A stretch of DNA of 64,000 nucleotides from Tritrichomonas musculus. Taxonomy: Eukaryota; Parabasalia; Tritrichomonadida; Tritrichomonadidae. Location: assembly GCA_039105265.1 (NCBI GenBank), contig JAPFFF010000033.1, forward strand, positions 496,001 to 560,000, read 5' to 3'. Positions 40,016 through 53,300 of the stretch are shown piece after piece. Every line of letters starts with the position of its first letter. Position 1 is the stretch's first letter. Position numbers and translations under genes: made by a program. The notes under the pieces were generated by a model. That model was not told the DNA's origin. It saw nothing but the letters and a program-made list of their open reading frames with translations, and searched no databases.

Positions 40016-40030
40016 TGCTTTGGGCGTGAC
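40016..40030 (-). repeat. tRNA-Met 3' fragment between copies 1 and 2
   Basis: These are the same 15 nt as at 29923, followed on the minus strand by the T-rich trailer found upstream of every copy. It is too short to be a tRNA gene. Confidence 0.9.
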
Positions 40031-43000
40031 AAAATGTTTAATAATAAAGCATAAGAGTAATAGATATTTAGGAGACTAATACAGTCAAAATATAAAGAAC
40101 GTTACTTAAAAAAAGAAAAAAAAAAGGTCGGAAACAGAATTCTAAAGGAAAACATCAAAATTGAATGTGTTTCTCAAAATTGAATGCAAGGACATCAAGA
40201 TTGAGAGAGGGCAGAAGGTGAACTCCTTGATTCATTTTCATTAAGGAGATTGAATAGCAGAATTATCAAGGTTGTAACCAATGCTCGTTTCTGAACCATA
40301 CTCTGAAAGGTCAGAAAAATCCTTGTCACTGAGATAGTCATTTTCACTTAACATGTCATCATCTGAAGAACTCTTAAAGAAGTATTCAGAAGAGTTGAGA
40401 GTTCTACCATTAATTGAGACTTGAATACTAGAGGGGATAATATTAGAGGTATCAAGTGAAACAGGTTTATTGTTAAATGTATGTATGACCTCCGATGAAA
40501 CACCATTATTATCCTCTAATGCTTTGATTTCAACCAAGCTAGGACCACTCATGTTCTGTGTAATAGAGAGTGCTGGATTTGAATTGGCCTTTGTATTATG
40601 GTTCCATACATCCAAAGAACCAATGATAGCATTGATTGCCAATCGTTTAATGATCGTCTTACACTTTTTGCGATCAATGAAAATTCTATTGATGTCTTTA
40701 ATAGATTCTTGATAAACCGCACCAACAGACGAAACAATAACCGCTCCATAAACCACATTAATACCTTGATTACGAATGAAGGTAATCAGACTGCTATACT
40801 TATTCATTTTGTGGTTGTAAGCAGTCTCCAGAGTGTCGGCATTCCATTGCTTTGACGCATAAGGAATGCTAATTTCAATAATGATGCATTTGGAGCGGTT
40901 TTTGATCCACGCTATAATGTCTGGACGTAAGCGTGCGAGCTCCTCAGGAATGCCAGGCAAATGTATTGAGTTGTCAGTATAAATCTCTTCGACGTCAGGA
41001 AGCTCTTTAACATGTTGGACGATGATGCTTTGAATTCTGTTGTGGCGACCAGTGTATTCAGGGTATTTGCAAATGCAACCATTAAGGATGTGGGATAAAC
41101 TCTGGATGCAACTCTTGCCGTGCTTGAGACAATTTGGGCAAGGCGTATGTTCTTTTCCATTAATCAATTCATCAAATTCAGGTGTACCTAAATTATTAGT
41201 TCTTGCTTTGATCGCAAATTTAACGATTGTATCATTCATAGGATATTGTTGCTTAATGAGGAATTCGGATGAAAGGGGATTATCCTTTAGAGAGTAGAAC
41301 GCATGGAGGTGCATTGATGGAGAAGTAATGGCAGCATTCCATCTCGAGCGTCTTTGATTGGTGAGGAAAAGAGAAATATTTTTTGACGATTGAAATATCA
41401 CATCTTTATTTGTTTCAGTATCCATCAACTTGAATGCATTTAATTCTGAATTATCCAGAGTGCTGTTAATAAATTCATCATCATCATTACACTCATTGGT
41501 TAACTCCAGGTTTAATGTTTTGAGAGATTTTCTTGCGCGTTGCACGATGGAGTTAGTGCCCTTCCGTTCTGTGGTGGTGTGTGAACTGCTCCAATTAAAG
41601 AAAGAATGTTTTTCATCATTACTAGCTACGGGAATATTTCTTTTAATTCGCTCATTGTTGATTGCTGAATAAATTAGTAACCTTATATTTGGATCACTAT
41701 TCGTGATCATTCTAATCAGTGCCTTCACTCTACCGACATCTGCTTTTTCACGAAGTGATGGAATGGAAAGACCACCATCTTTCCAGCTCGCATGTTTTAC
41801 AGCTCTAGGAATATTTGCACCAATTATCTTATTAATCTGAGAAGAGATGAATTGGTCTAGTTTATTAACATGGGCTAATTTCATCTGACCGTTTTCTAAG
41901 ATGAAATCGAGAGATGGAATAATAAATGTTTTAATGGCATGTATTTTCTGAACAATCATCAGGTCCGACTGAATGATTTTTTCAATTTTATTCTTGGCCT
42001 TCACGAAGTACTCTGCCGAAGTTTTGATTTTAGCACATTTTCTGGCTGAGATTGGAGTACCAAGATATCTTATCGACTCCTCCAATCCGACGAATGGAAT
42101 TTCTTCCCCACAGATATTGAACCCACTGAATAATCCTCGTCTGGAGTTGAAAATCCATTCATATCCGAACGAGCATGATTTTGTTGGAGCTAATGTCATC
42201 TTTGTGAAGTCACAAAAACGGTTACACGTTTCAAGCATTCGTTCCATGCCATTTCTGGAGTTTGCTATCAAAAGAATGTCATCTGCATAAGCCATGATTG
42301 AGAATCTCGCTCTTTCACCATTCATTGAAACTGTGTATCCATCTTCAGCATTGATTGAATTAATAGCCTTAAATAGCGGCTCTAAGCATAGATTGAAAAG
42401 AAGAGGGGACACTGGACAGCCTTGTTTAGTTCCACGATTAATACAAATGTCGCGAGAGGTGAACTTACTCGTCATAATATTCGTTGTGGAACCAGTGTAA
42501 ACATTATCAATAAGATGAACGAACTGTTTGGGAAATCCCTTCTTTTTTAGACAATCAATGATCAGTGCATGAGGCACCGAGCCGAATGCATTCTTAAAAT
42601 CTAATGCTGTGATGAAAACGCTTTTATGTGAACGCATTGCATCATAAAAAATCTCTGAGATAATTGCCGAGTTATCACTGCATCCATTAATTCCTTCCAT
42701 AAATCCTTTTTGTTGGGGTGAGAAAATGTGATTTCTGATGTTGAAGGAGTTTATTGCTCTCGCCCAAACACAACTCACAATTCTGTATAACGCATTGGAA
42801 ACCGAAATCGGTCGCCAATTCTCAGGAAGAGATGGATCACCTTTTTTATAGATTAGTCTCATGATTGAGCATTTCCAACTCTGAGGCACTCTAGCTCTTG
42901 AATTAGTGATTTGAATGATCAACCTAATGAATTCTGCGGCTTTTGTTTTAGCTAATTTATAAATTGAATAGTCAAGTGCATCTGGTCCAGCCGCAGATTC

Positions 43001-46000
43001 ATATTTCCTTGATTCAATGACATTTTCGATGAGATCTCTGTTTTCAATGTATTTAATAAATTCATTTTTATCTTCTTCAGAAAAACAGCTGCTAAGGGCG
43101 AACAATCCATTTTCATCATCTGGAATGAATTCATCCTCTTCTTTGTAAAATGATTTGGAGAAGAAGTCATACAGCAATTCTTCATTAATACTGCATTCAG
43201 GATTCGCTTTGCTGAGGATGTAATTATTAAGTGTCTTTTTCGGGTTTTCAGAGTATGCTTCCCGAATTCTCTCAGCGTGCAGGCTTGCATTTTTTAAATT
43301 CATTTCATCCTTAATTAATTCTTCAATAGTTAATTCCAACCATAAAGCACACTGACTGACATTTTCGCCTTTATTTCTCACTTCATCGAGGATAGCTATG
43401 GTATCTGTTGTGCCAAAGAATCTCATCTTGTCTTCATTTTTAATCACGGATAAACTACTAAGGAGTCTTGATTCTGCTTGTCTGACTTGTCTGTTGTCAT
43501 TCTCATCATCACTGTTATTGATAGTGTCAATATCTGCTGCAAGCTTGCGGAGACGATTAATAGTCAGTTGAATGCATGCCAGCTCATCAGTAGATTTATT
43601 GATCCAACGTTTTTTATACCTTTGAGAGTAAATACGGTTTGGGTCAAGATTTAACTTAACAGCAACATGACATCTCATTCGATGTAAAGCTTCTTCAAAC
43701 GCACCTTCGAAAGCTATCCATTTGGTATCTTCGTCAATATCACCTAGATTATCAGGATTGTATTTTTGTATCAATGGGATAAGTTCACTTTCGAAGAGTT
43801 CTGACAGTCCTGATGTGATAAGCTTGCGTTTTTGTCTGTCAAGTTTAGGAAGGTGAGGTGAACCTCTGAGTTTCGATTCATTATACCATCGCATGGCTAA
43901 CGCGATCATTTTCTGCGTGTTATTCTCATTTAAAATCAAGTCATTAGCCAGAGAGGAAGAGGAGGATTTCTCAACATCATTGGTGAAAAGAACACCGCGT
44001 GTTGAATCAACTATATTTGACTTTGAGCGGTTCGTCCCACCATTCAGTGGAGATCGAGTTCGAAAATAAGAAATAACTGGAGCACGTTTGACTTTAACTG
44101 GCTGGCTTGAAAGATTCGTACAACGAGTAGGGTTGTCCTTGTAGCTGGGCAGATCGTAGTTTTTACGTAGCTGCTCGTGATATGTGTCTGGAAATGTTTT
44201 GGTGTCATTATTAGAGTAAAAAGAATCATCATTGTGTTGATTATTTTGTGTGAGATCATTGACGTCTGAGCGTTTATTCATTTTGGTGAGACTACAATTA
44301 GAGAAGCGATTTATCAATGTTTCTGGTCGATTTCGAAGAGAAGTATTAACTGGAGAAGAACGGTTTGATAGTACATCAAGGGGAGGACTGAGGTCATTGA
44401 TGCAAGTTTGAGATAACGAGTTGCTCGAAGGATTACGAACACTATACGCGCTAGATTTAGGAATAGCATCTATCTTTTCGGTATTCTGAGATAGTTTGTT
44501 ATTCTGCTGACAGATAGGAGTGACATCTTCAGTGGAGTTAGCTATTGATTTGAGGCAACTGTTATTCTGAGTTTTAAGAAGATCTTCTGGCATATTCTCT
44601 TGTAATGAACAAGGAAACAGAGAGCTTTGAAGAGATGAAGCATTGTCAGAGATGTTAATCAAAAGTTTGGAGTGAGAAGGAATTTGAGGAATGTAACCTG
44701 AGTCTTCTTCCTTGATTGTGTCTTGGGTTGAATTTTGATGGTCAGTAATATGTATATTCTCCTTAAAGTTACTGTTTCTGTTCTTAATTAACTCTGGTCT
44801 AATATGGAATTGCAGGCTTGCTTCTTCATTTGTATCATTATCTGAATCCTCAAATAGATTGCGATAAATCTTATCTTGAGTTTTGAGGAGTTCCTTAGTA
44901 CTAATATTATCTCTGAGTTCGTTAACTGCATTCTCAATAAGTTTTCGAGTGTCTGAGATATGTGTATTACTAAGATCGTGTATATTAGACGTAACTGTGA
45001 GGGAAACCGTGGTTACTTTGTCAATTGAGTCGAGTTGCGTCTTTGAAGGGTGACTATGTGCATAATGATTATTTATAAAGTTAACACTAAGTGGCAATAA
45101 ACTGTTACATGTATTACACTTGTAGAAGTTAATAGCTTTTCCTCTGAAGAGATCGATGAGGGCTGGTGACTTGTTGCTAATGAGGAAGTGTGCTTTGAGG
45201 GAACCATAAAATGGACCATATCTAAGGACTGCTTGTCGAAAAGTGACATGGTTTACTTCATTGCTGCGATCCATGTGTGAAGCAAGGCCGTCCTTGTTTT
45301 TGCCAATAAAATTGCATCCAGGAACCCTGCAAATGCAGTTCGTATTCATCATTGTATTAAATGATCCATCAGGTTTAATGATAATACAATTGAATGAATC
45401 CTCATTGAGCATTAGGCGAACTGCATAAAGAAGTTCATCATAATTTGCAATGTTTTGATCAACATTGATATTGTTATGAGTCCTAAAATGATCAAAAACC
45501 TCAGAGATAGATAAAAATGAGGAATTACAGATAGGACAACAATGAAGGTTGTCCAATGACGGCCATTGTGAAGGATCTATACTTCTAAGTATATCTGAAA
45601 CCTCAATTGAAGAGAGATTGTGATTGGTGAGATTTATGCGAGAACAAGTAGGAGCATCTCTTAATCTAGTTAATAGCATTTTGAAATGATCCCCTTCAAA
45701 AGATAACGCTAACTTGAGGAGATCATTAAAAGTCTTTGCGTCACTTTTGCAATTTGAGAGACCTTCTGGGGAAAATAATTCTAGTGTGTTGTTAAATAAA
45801 TCATCTAAAGGATCAGGGCAATGTAGAAAGGAACTGTCGGAAGTGGGAACCACGGCATTAACATTATTATTATCAGGATAATCATTGTGACATTCATATT
45901 CATTAGAAGGGAAGACCATTGGCGATTCAGTTTTGTCATTGACACCAGAGATATCATTCGACTGAATATCATTCTTATCAACAATATCAACGTCGTCTAT

Positions 46001-49000
46001 TACATGTTTGTTATAAGGGTTAGGACAACAAGTGTGGTTGATAACTTCTGGAGAATATTGATCATCAAATTTAAATTTGAGAGTAATTGTGGTGATTGCG
46101 TTCTCTCTATCACCAGTTTTGATTTTGTGAGCTTGAGCAATGTGGTCTTTGATATTCATAGAGTTGGATGTAATATAGTCACAAAGGCTACAAGCCCACA
46201 TTTCACCTTCTCCTAAGAATTCACCGATTGTGGGAACGCGGTTTAAATCAATAATCCATGATTTGAGAGTTCCCCAAAATCTTCCCAAGTTTTCGATACG
46301 TTTAAGGAAAGCACCGTGTCCCTTTCTGTGTGTACGAATATTGCAGTCTCTTTCTGTCGCATATCCGCAGCCAGGTTTGTGGCAGTAAAGCATCTGTTTC
46401 TCTGGTAATCTGACATTTCCATTCTCCAAGTCATATATGGTTATAATATCACGGTGTGCCAGGTATGCGACAGTGTTTATCAACTCATCCCTGCATCTGG
46501 CCACCGGAACCTTGTGAGCACTTGAGTAATGAACTCTGACTTGACCTTCTGTTTTGCCCACATATGAACATTCATCGACAAAGCAAGAATTGATAGTGAA
46601 CTTCGGCCAAACAGTACTACTCTCAATAAGGTCGAATATTGACGATTCCATTGAGATCGGTGAGTCTAAATGAGGAAGGTGGCAGATCTTAAGTTCATCT
46701 AGCATATGTTTCGTATCATCATCGTCAATGCACTTTAAGCAATTAATGAGATTATGTAAAAAATTATTTTGAGTATTTTGTAGCGGGAGAGATGAGTTGA
46801 GATTAGAAGAGTAATTCAAATCTATTCTGTTATTATTAAAGGTTAAGTTCTCATTTGAGGAAGAGGCAAGACTACATTGATGGTTTTCCAGGAGATCATG
46901 AGTGACTCCATGCTGTGGATAAGAGGGATTATCAATTAGAGCGGGAATATCAGAGAAAGGAACGTTCCAAGTATTATAGATAGAGGAAGGATAGTGTAAA
47001 GTCGAGGAAGAAAAACTGGAGTCAGTATCTTCTTCTGAGGAAGGAAGTTGAAATGTTTCAATATCATCCATTGGAGGTAAAGCCTGTTGGCTATTTGTAG
47101 ATATTTGTTTCGGCTGATTGGAAAGAGGTGATTCTTCATCATCTGAAAAGTAATCAGGGAAGAGTTCCAAAAATTTGTTCCGAATTTCATCTGGTGAGTG
47201 GTTCGTAAATTGATGAGCAATGAAATCCCAATTAGATCCGTGAGATTTGAAAAGAGCAATTAAATGTTCAATATCCGTTTCATTCCATTTATTCATATCC
47301 TGAACAATTAGTGAGTGGTTTGGATAAGATAGCTTTAATGCTGGAGATTCGTCTGAAGAATCATTGGCCTTGGCGCTCTGATCTGGTAAGAAATCACAAT
47401 TATATGATCTATCAAGTGAGCTACCAGTTGAGGTTGACATATTAGAATCTTGAAAATTAACAATAGCAGATGAGGAGACAGATGAGAGATTATTAACCTG
47501 GTTCAAAGGAAAGTCCTCATAAGGAGGCTGTTGATGTTTGTTAAATGAATGGATTGACAAATCTTCAGAATTAAATTGTTGATAATATACTGGTTCAACT
47601 TTTGGCTGATCTTCCTCATGAAGAGTCTGGATAAAATTAGTCTGATTATTACAATGATGATTATTGATAATTGTTTTAGTTTGAGTCTCAGGAGCTTCGT
47701 AGTCTGAACAGATGCTTTGACATCTCGAACGTATATTTGCAGGTGTGTGATTAGGAAACCATTTATATATTGCCTTCCATTGAGGACCAATAGAGCTGAA
47801 TAGTTTGAGAAGGATTACATCATCATCAATCGTCCATTTTGGAGATAGAATTATATCAGACAGATAGTTGAAGTATCTGTCACGACACGATCTGGGAGAC
47901 TTATTTATGTGTTTTCCAATTTCTGACCAGTCAGGAATCACATCTGAAAGAACTTTTTCTTTGATGTATTTATCATCTGATTCTGAAAATTTAGAATTGC
48001 GAAAACGAGAGGGAATAAGTTTAGATTTTCCTTGCTGATATGATTGATCATTGTTTGAATCAATATTATTATTATGATTTGGAAATATTTGAACTTCTTT
48101 TGCAGTTTCATTAGACTGCTTAAAACATCGAACGAAGGATTAATATCAGCATATTCGAATTCTGTGGATTTATAATTATTTTCATCAATAGAGTTAAAAG
48201 AGTCAACACTATCAGAACGATTAAAGGTTTGACAAATTTCCTCATCTTCATTAGAAATTTGTGAATAAGGATCTATAATTAATCCTTTATCAATCTTCTC
48301 TTTAAATGTTAAGTTTTGTCCTTCTAGTTTGCTTAATGATAAAATCTGGTAATTTGTATAAATGATTTCTTTACTTCGAGGATCAAAAGTAACATAAGTT
48401 CGTTTTGTATTGATTGTTGGGTCAGAATGTTTAAGATATGATGTCTTTTTGGAGTAATTTGAAGAATCAAATATATCATTTTGATTATCTTTAGTATTAC
48501 AAGACGGTGAGGGTAAATGATCTTTAGATGATTCATGCTGATGGTTTATATTAGGTTTCTGGCTTTGTTTATTTGAAGATTGATCGTGAATGGATAACTC
48601 ATGAATAGGATTAATTGAATGAGGATGAGTTGGTAGATTTTGGATTGAATAATTATTGGATAAATGATCTTGATTTGATTGCTCGTGGCTAGATTGATCA
48701 GAATTTGATTGATCTTGACCTGGAAGGTCAAGGCATGAACGATTAACACTAATTGGAAGATTGGTGATTGATTGATCAAAATCTGATTGATTACCAGATG
48801 TTTGATCAGGAATTCGTTGCTTTTGGGTCATTTGATTATCAATTGAATGTTCAATGCTTGGATGATCAAGAATAGATTGTTCTTGAATCGATTGATTATG
48901 ATTGGATAGGTTGTTATCTGCTTGACCAAGAGATAATCTCGTCTTAATTGATTGATTATCAATTGGTTGTTTAAGAATTGATTTATTGTTATTTGTTCGA

Positions 49001-50108
49001 TCAATCGTTTGTTGTAATTGTATCAATTGATTACTAAACGATTGCTCATGATTTAAGTGATTAGGGTTTGGAACATTATTTGTTAGTTGAACGGGAAATT
49101 GTTGTTTTTGAATTAGTTGATTATCATTACGTTGAATGAGAATTGATTGATTTTGATTTGATTGATTATGAATCATTTGATTATCAACTGTTCGCTCAAG
49201 ACTTTGACGTATTGAGGATGATTGATAACTGAATGATTGATCAAGGTTTTGTTGATTGAGATTAGATTTTTCTAGAATTGACTGAATTGGGATTGATTGA
49301 TTATTAGTTGATTGAATCTGAGTTTGTTGTGTTTGGATCATTTGATTGTCAGCTGGTTGAATGAAGATTGATTGATTTAGATTTAGATAATTAAGACTTG
49401 ATTGATTATTACTTAATTGAACTGGAGTAGGTTGCATTTGAGAATGATGTGAATGCTGCGACGATTGCGATTGCTGCGAAAGTTGTATAGATCGAGATTG
49501 TTGTGAATGTTGAATTGAATACTCACAGTCTTCAAAAGAGGCTATATCATTGAAAAAGTCATTACTTAAGAACGAATTAGTTGCTTTGTAATTGAAATCC
49601 TCATCATCATCACTTATCGAAGAAGAATCAGGGTCTGAAATTTCGTTAGAAATAAGAACATCAGGATCGTCAACAATTTTAAGTTTAATTTTGTCATTAA
49701 ATGAAAGGTCTTGGGACTCTAATTTCTTGAACGAAAGATTAAAATATGTATGATAAGAAATAGTATTATGTTTTGGGTCAAACGTAGTATAATATTGTTT
49801 TTTGCATAAATATTGATCAGAATTATTTGATAAATTGTTAAAAATTTGGAAATTTGTAGGGGAAAATATATCGTTATAATTTGAATTTTCAAAAGTATGG
49901 ATATCATTGAGATTGTTATAAGGTAAAGAATGAGATATTTGTGGTGAGGTTGAAAAATTTGAGGTTTGGTCGGAGATATTTTGAAGATTAGAAATAAAAT
50001 TTTGGTGAAAGTTAGAAAAATTAGCATGGTTAGAATCCTTGTCGGGAGCTGAATACGAATATGCCATTAAAAAGCGAAAAGGTAAAGGAGAAAAAATAAA
50101 AAAAAATC
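40031..50108 (-). mobile_element. R2-type LINE, copy 2, one frameshift
   Basis: Structure is the same as in copy 1, with a 210-nt 3' UTR. It shares several variants with copy 1 against copy 3 (for example QRARK, KQQYP, KLAHVN), and a few with copy 3 against copy 1 (SIGYN near the C-terminus). This suggests duplication or gene conversion within the array. Confidence 0.92.
40241..50067 (-). pseudogene. LINE polyprotein of copy 2, interrupted by a 1-nt deletion
   Basis: Identical in domain order to copy 1. Near 48120 one G is missing (GACTGCTTAAAAC against GACTGCTGTAAAAC in copies 1 and 3). This splits the frame into an N-terminal piece of 709 codons that ends in about 60 out-of-frame residues, and a C-terminal frame that reopens with MIPDWSEIGKHINKS, inside the first Myb repeat. 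The zinc fingers, RT and endonuclease remain intact. Only this one break was noticed. Confidence 0.9.
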
Positions 50109-50123
50109 TGCTTTGGGCGTGAC
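50109..50123 (-). repeat. tRNA-Met 3' fragment between copies 2 and 3
   Basis: The same 15-nt tRNA-Met end with the same trailer, at the junction of copies 2 and 3. Confidence 0.9.
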
Positions 50124-50333
50124 AAAATGTTTAATAATAAAGCATAAGAGTAATAGATATTTAGGAGACTAATACAGTCAAAATATAAAGAACGTTACTT
50201 AAAAAAAGAAAAAAAAAAGGTCGGAAACAGAATTCTAAAGGAAAACCTCAAAATTGAATGTGTTTCTCAAAATTGAATGCAAGGACATCAAGATTGAGAG
50301 AGGGCAGAAGGTGAACTCCTTGATTCATTTTCA

Positions 50334-53300
50334 TTAAGGAGATTGAATAGCAGAATTATCAAGGTTGTAACCAATGCTCGTTTCTGAACCATACTCTGAA
50401 AGGTCAGAAAAATCCTTGTCACTGAGATAGTCATTTTCACTTAACATGTCATCATCTGAAGAACTCTTAAAGAAGTATTCAGAAGAGTTGAGAGTTCTAC
50501 CATTAATTGAGACTTGAATACTAGAGGGGATAATATTAGAGGTATCAAGTGAAACAGGTTTATTGTTAAATGTATGTATGACCTCCGATGAAACACCATT
50601 ATTATCCTCTAATGCTTTGATTTCAACCAAGCTAGGACCACTCATGTTCTGTGTAATAGCGAGTGCTGGATTTGAATTGGCCTTTGTATTATGGTTCCAT
50701 ACATCCAAAGAACCAATGATAGCATTGATTGCCAATCGTTTAATGATCGTCTTACACTTTTTGCGATCAATGAAAATTCTATTGATGTCTTTAATAGATT
50801 CTTGATAAACCGCACCAACAGACGAAACAATAACCGCTCCATAAACCACATTAATACCTTGATTACGAATGAAGGTAATCAGACTGCTATACTTATTCAT
50901 TTTGTGGTTGTAAGCAGTCTCCAGAGTGTCGGCATTCCATTGCTTTGACGCATAAGGAATGCTAATTTCAATAATGATGCATTTGGAGCGGTTTTTGATC
51001 CACGCTATAATGTCTGGACGTAAGCGTGCGAGCTCCTCAGGAATGCCAGGCAAATGTATTGAGTTGTCAGTATAAATCTCTTCGACGTCAGGAAGCTCTT
51101 TAACATGTTGGACGATGATGCTTTGAATTCTGTTGTGGCGACCAGTGTATTCAGGGTATTTGCAAATGCAACCATTAAGGATGTGGGATAAACTCTGGAT
51201 GCAACTCTTGCCGTGCTTGAGACAATTTGGGCAAGGCGTATGTTCTTTTCCATTAATCAATTCATCAAATTCAGGTGTACCTAAATTATTAGTTCTTGCT
51301 TTGATCGCAAATTTAACGATTGTATCATTCATAGGATAATGTTGCTTAATGAGGAATTCGGATGAAAGGGGATTATCCTTTAGAGAGTAGAACGCATGGA
51401 GGTGCATTGATGGAGAAGTAATGGCAGCATTCCATCTCGAGCGTCTTTGATTGGTGAGGAAAAGAGAAATATTTTTTGACGATTGAAATATCACATCTTT
51501 ATTTGTTTCGGTATCCATCAACTTGAAAGCATTTAATTCTGAATTATCCAGAGTGCTGTTAATAAATTCATCATCATCATTACACTCATTGGTTAACTCT
51601 AGGTTTAATGTTTTGAGAGATTTTCTTGCGCGTTTCACGATGGAGTTAGTGCCCTTCCGTTCTGTGGTGGTGTGTGAACTGCTCCAATTAAAGAAAGAAT
51701 GTTTTTCATCATTGCTAGCTACGGGAATATTTCTTTTAATTCGCTCATTGTTGATTGCTGAATAAATTAGTAACCTTATATTTGGATCACTATTCGTGAT
51801 CATTCTAATCAGTGCCTTCACTCTACCGACATCTGCTTTTTCACGAAGTGATGGAATGGAAAGACCACCATCTTTCCAGCTCGCATGTTTTACAGCTCTA
51901 GGAATATTTGCACCAATTATCTTATTAATCTGAGAAGAGATGAATTGGTCTAGTTTATTAACATGGGATAATTTCATCTGACCGTTTTCTAAGATGAAAT
52001 CGAGAGATGGAATAATAAATGTTTTAATGGCATGTATTTTCTGAACAATCATCAGGTCCGACTGAATGATTTTTTCAATTTTATTCTTGGCCTTCACGAA
52101 GTACTCTGCCGAAGTTTTGATTTTAGCACATTTTCTGGCTGAGATTGGAGTACCAAGATATCTTATCGACTCCTCCAATCCGACGAATGGAATTTCTTCC
52201 CCACAGATATTGAACCCACTGAATAATCCTCGTCTGGAGTTGAAAATCCATTCATATCCGAACGAGCATGATTTTGTTGGAGCTAATGTCATCTTTGTGA
52301 AGTCACAAAAACGGTTACACGTTTCAAGCATTCGTTCCATGCCATTTCTGGAGTTTGCTATCAAAAGAATGTCATCTGCATAAGCCATGATTGAGAATCT
52401 CGCTCTTTCACCATTCATTGAAACTGTGTATCCATCTTCAGCATTGATTGAATTAATAGCCTTAAATAGCGGCTCTAAGCATAGATTGAAAAGAAGAGGG
52501 GACACTGGACAGCCTTGTTTAGTTCCACGATTAATACAAATGTCGCGAGAGGTGAACTTACTCGTCATAATATTTGTTGTGGAACCAGTGTAAACATTAT
52601 CAATAAGATGAACGAACAGTTTGGGAAATCCCTTCTTTTTTAGACAATCAATGATCAGTGCATGAGGCACCGAGCCGAATGCATTCTTAAAATCTAATGC
52701 TGTGATGAAAACGCTTTTATGTGAACGCATCGCATCATAAAAAATCTCTGAGATAATTGCCGAGTTATCACTGCATCCATTAATTCCTTCCATAAATCCT
52801 TTTTGTTGGGGTGAGAAAATGTGATTTCTGATGTTGAAGGAGTTTATTGCTCTCGCCCAAACACAACTCACAATTCTGTATAACGCATTGGAAACCGAAA
52901 TCGGTCGCCAATTCTCAGGAAGAGATGGATCACCTTTTTTATAGATTAGTCTCATGATTGAGCATTTCCAACTCTGAGGCACTCTAGCTCTTGAATTAGT
53001 GATTTGAATGATCAACCTAATGAATTCTGCGGCTTTTGTTTTAGCTAATTTATAAATTGAATAGTCAAGTGCATCTGGTCCAGCCGCAGATTCATATTTC
53101 CTTGATTCAATGACATTTTCGATGAGATCTCTGTTTTCAATGTATTTAATAAATTCATTTTTATCTTCTTCAGAAAAACAGCTGCTAAGGGCGAACAATC
53201 CATTTTCATCATCTGGAATGAATTCATCCTCTTCTTTGTAAAATGATTTGGAGAAGAAGTCATACAGCAATTCTTCATTAATACTGCATTCAGGATTCGC

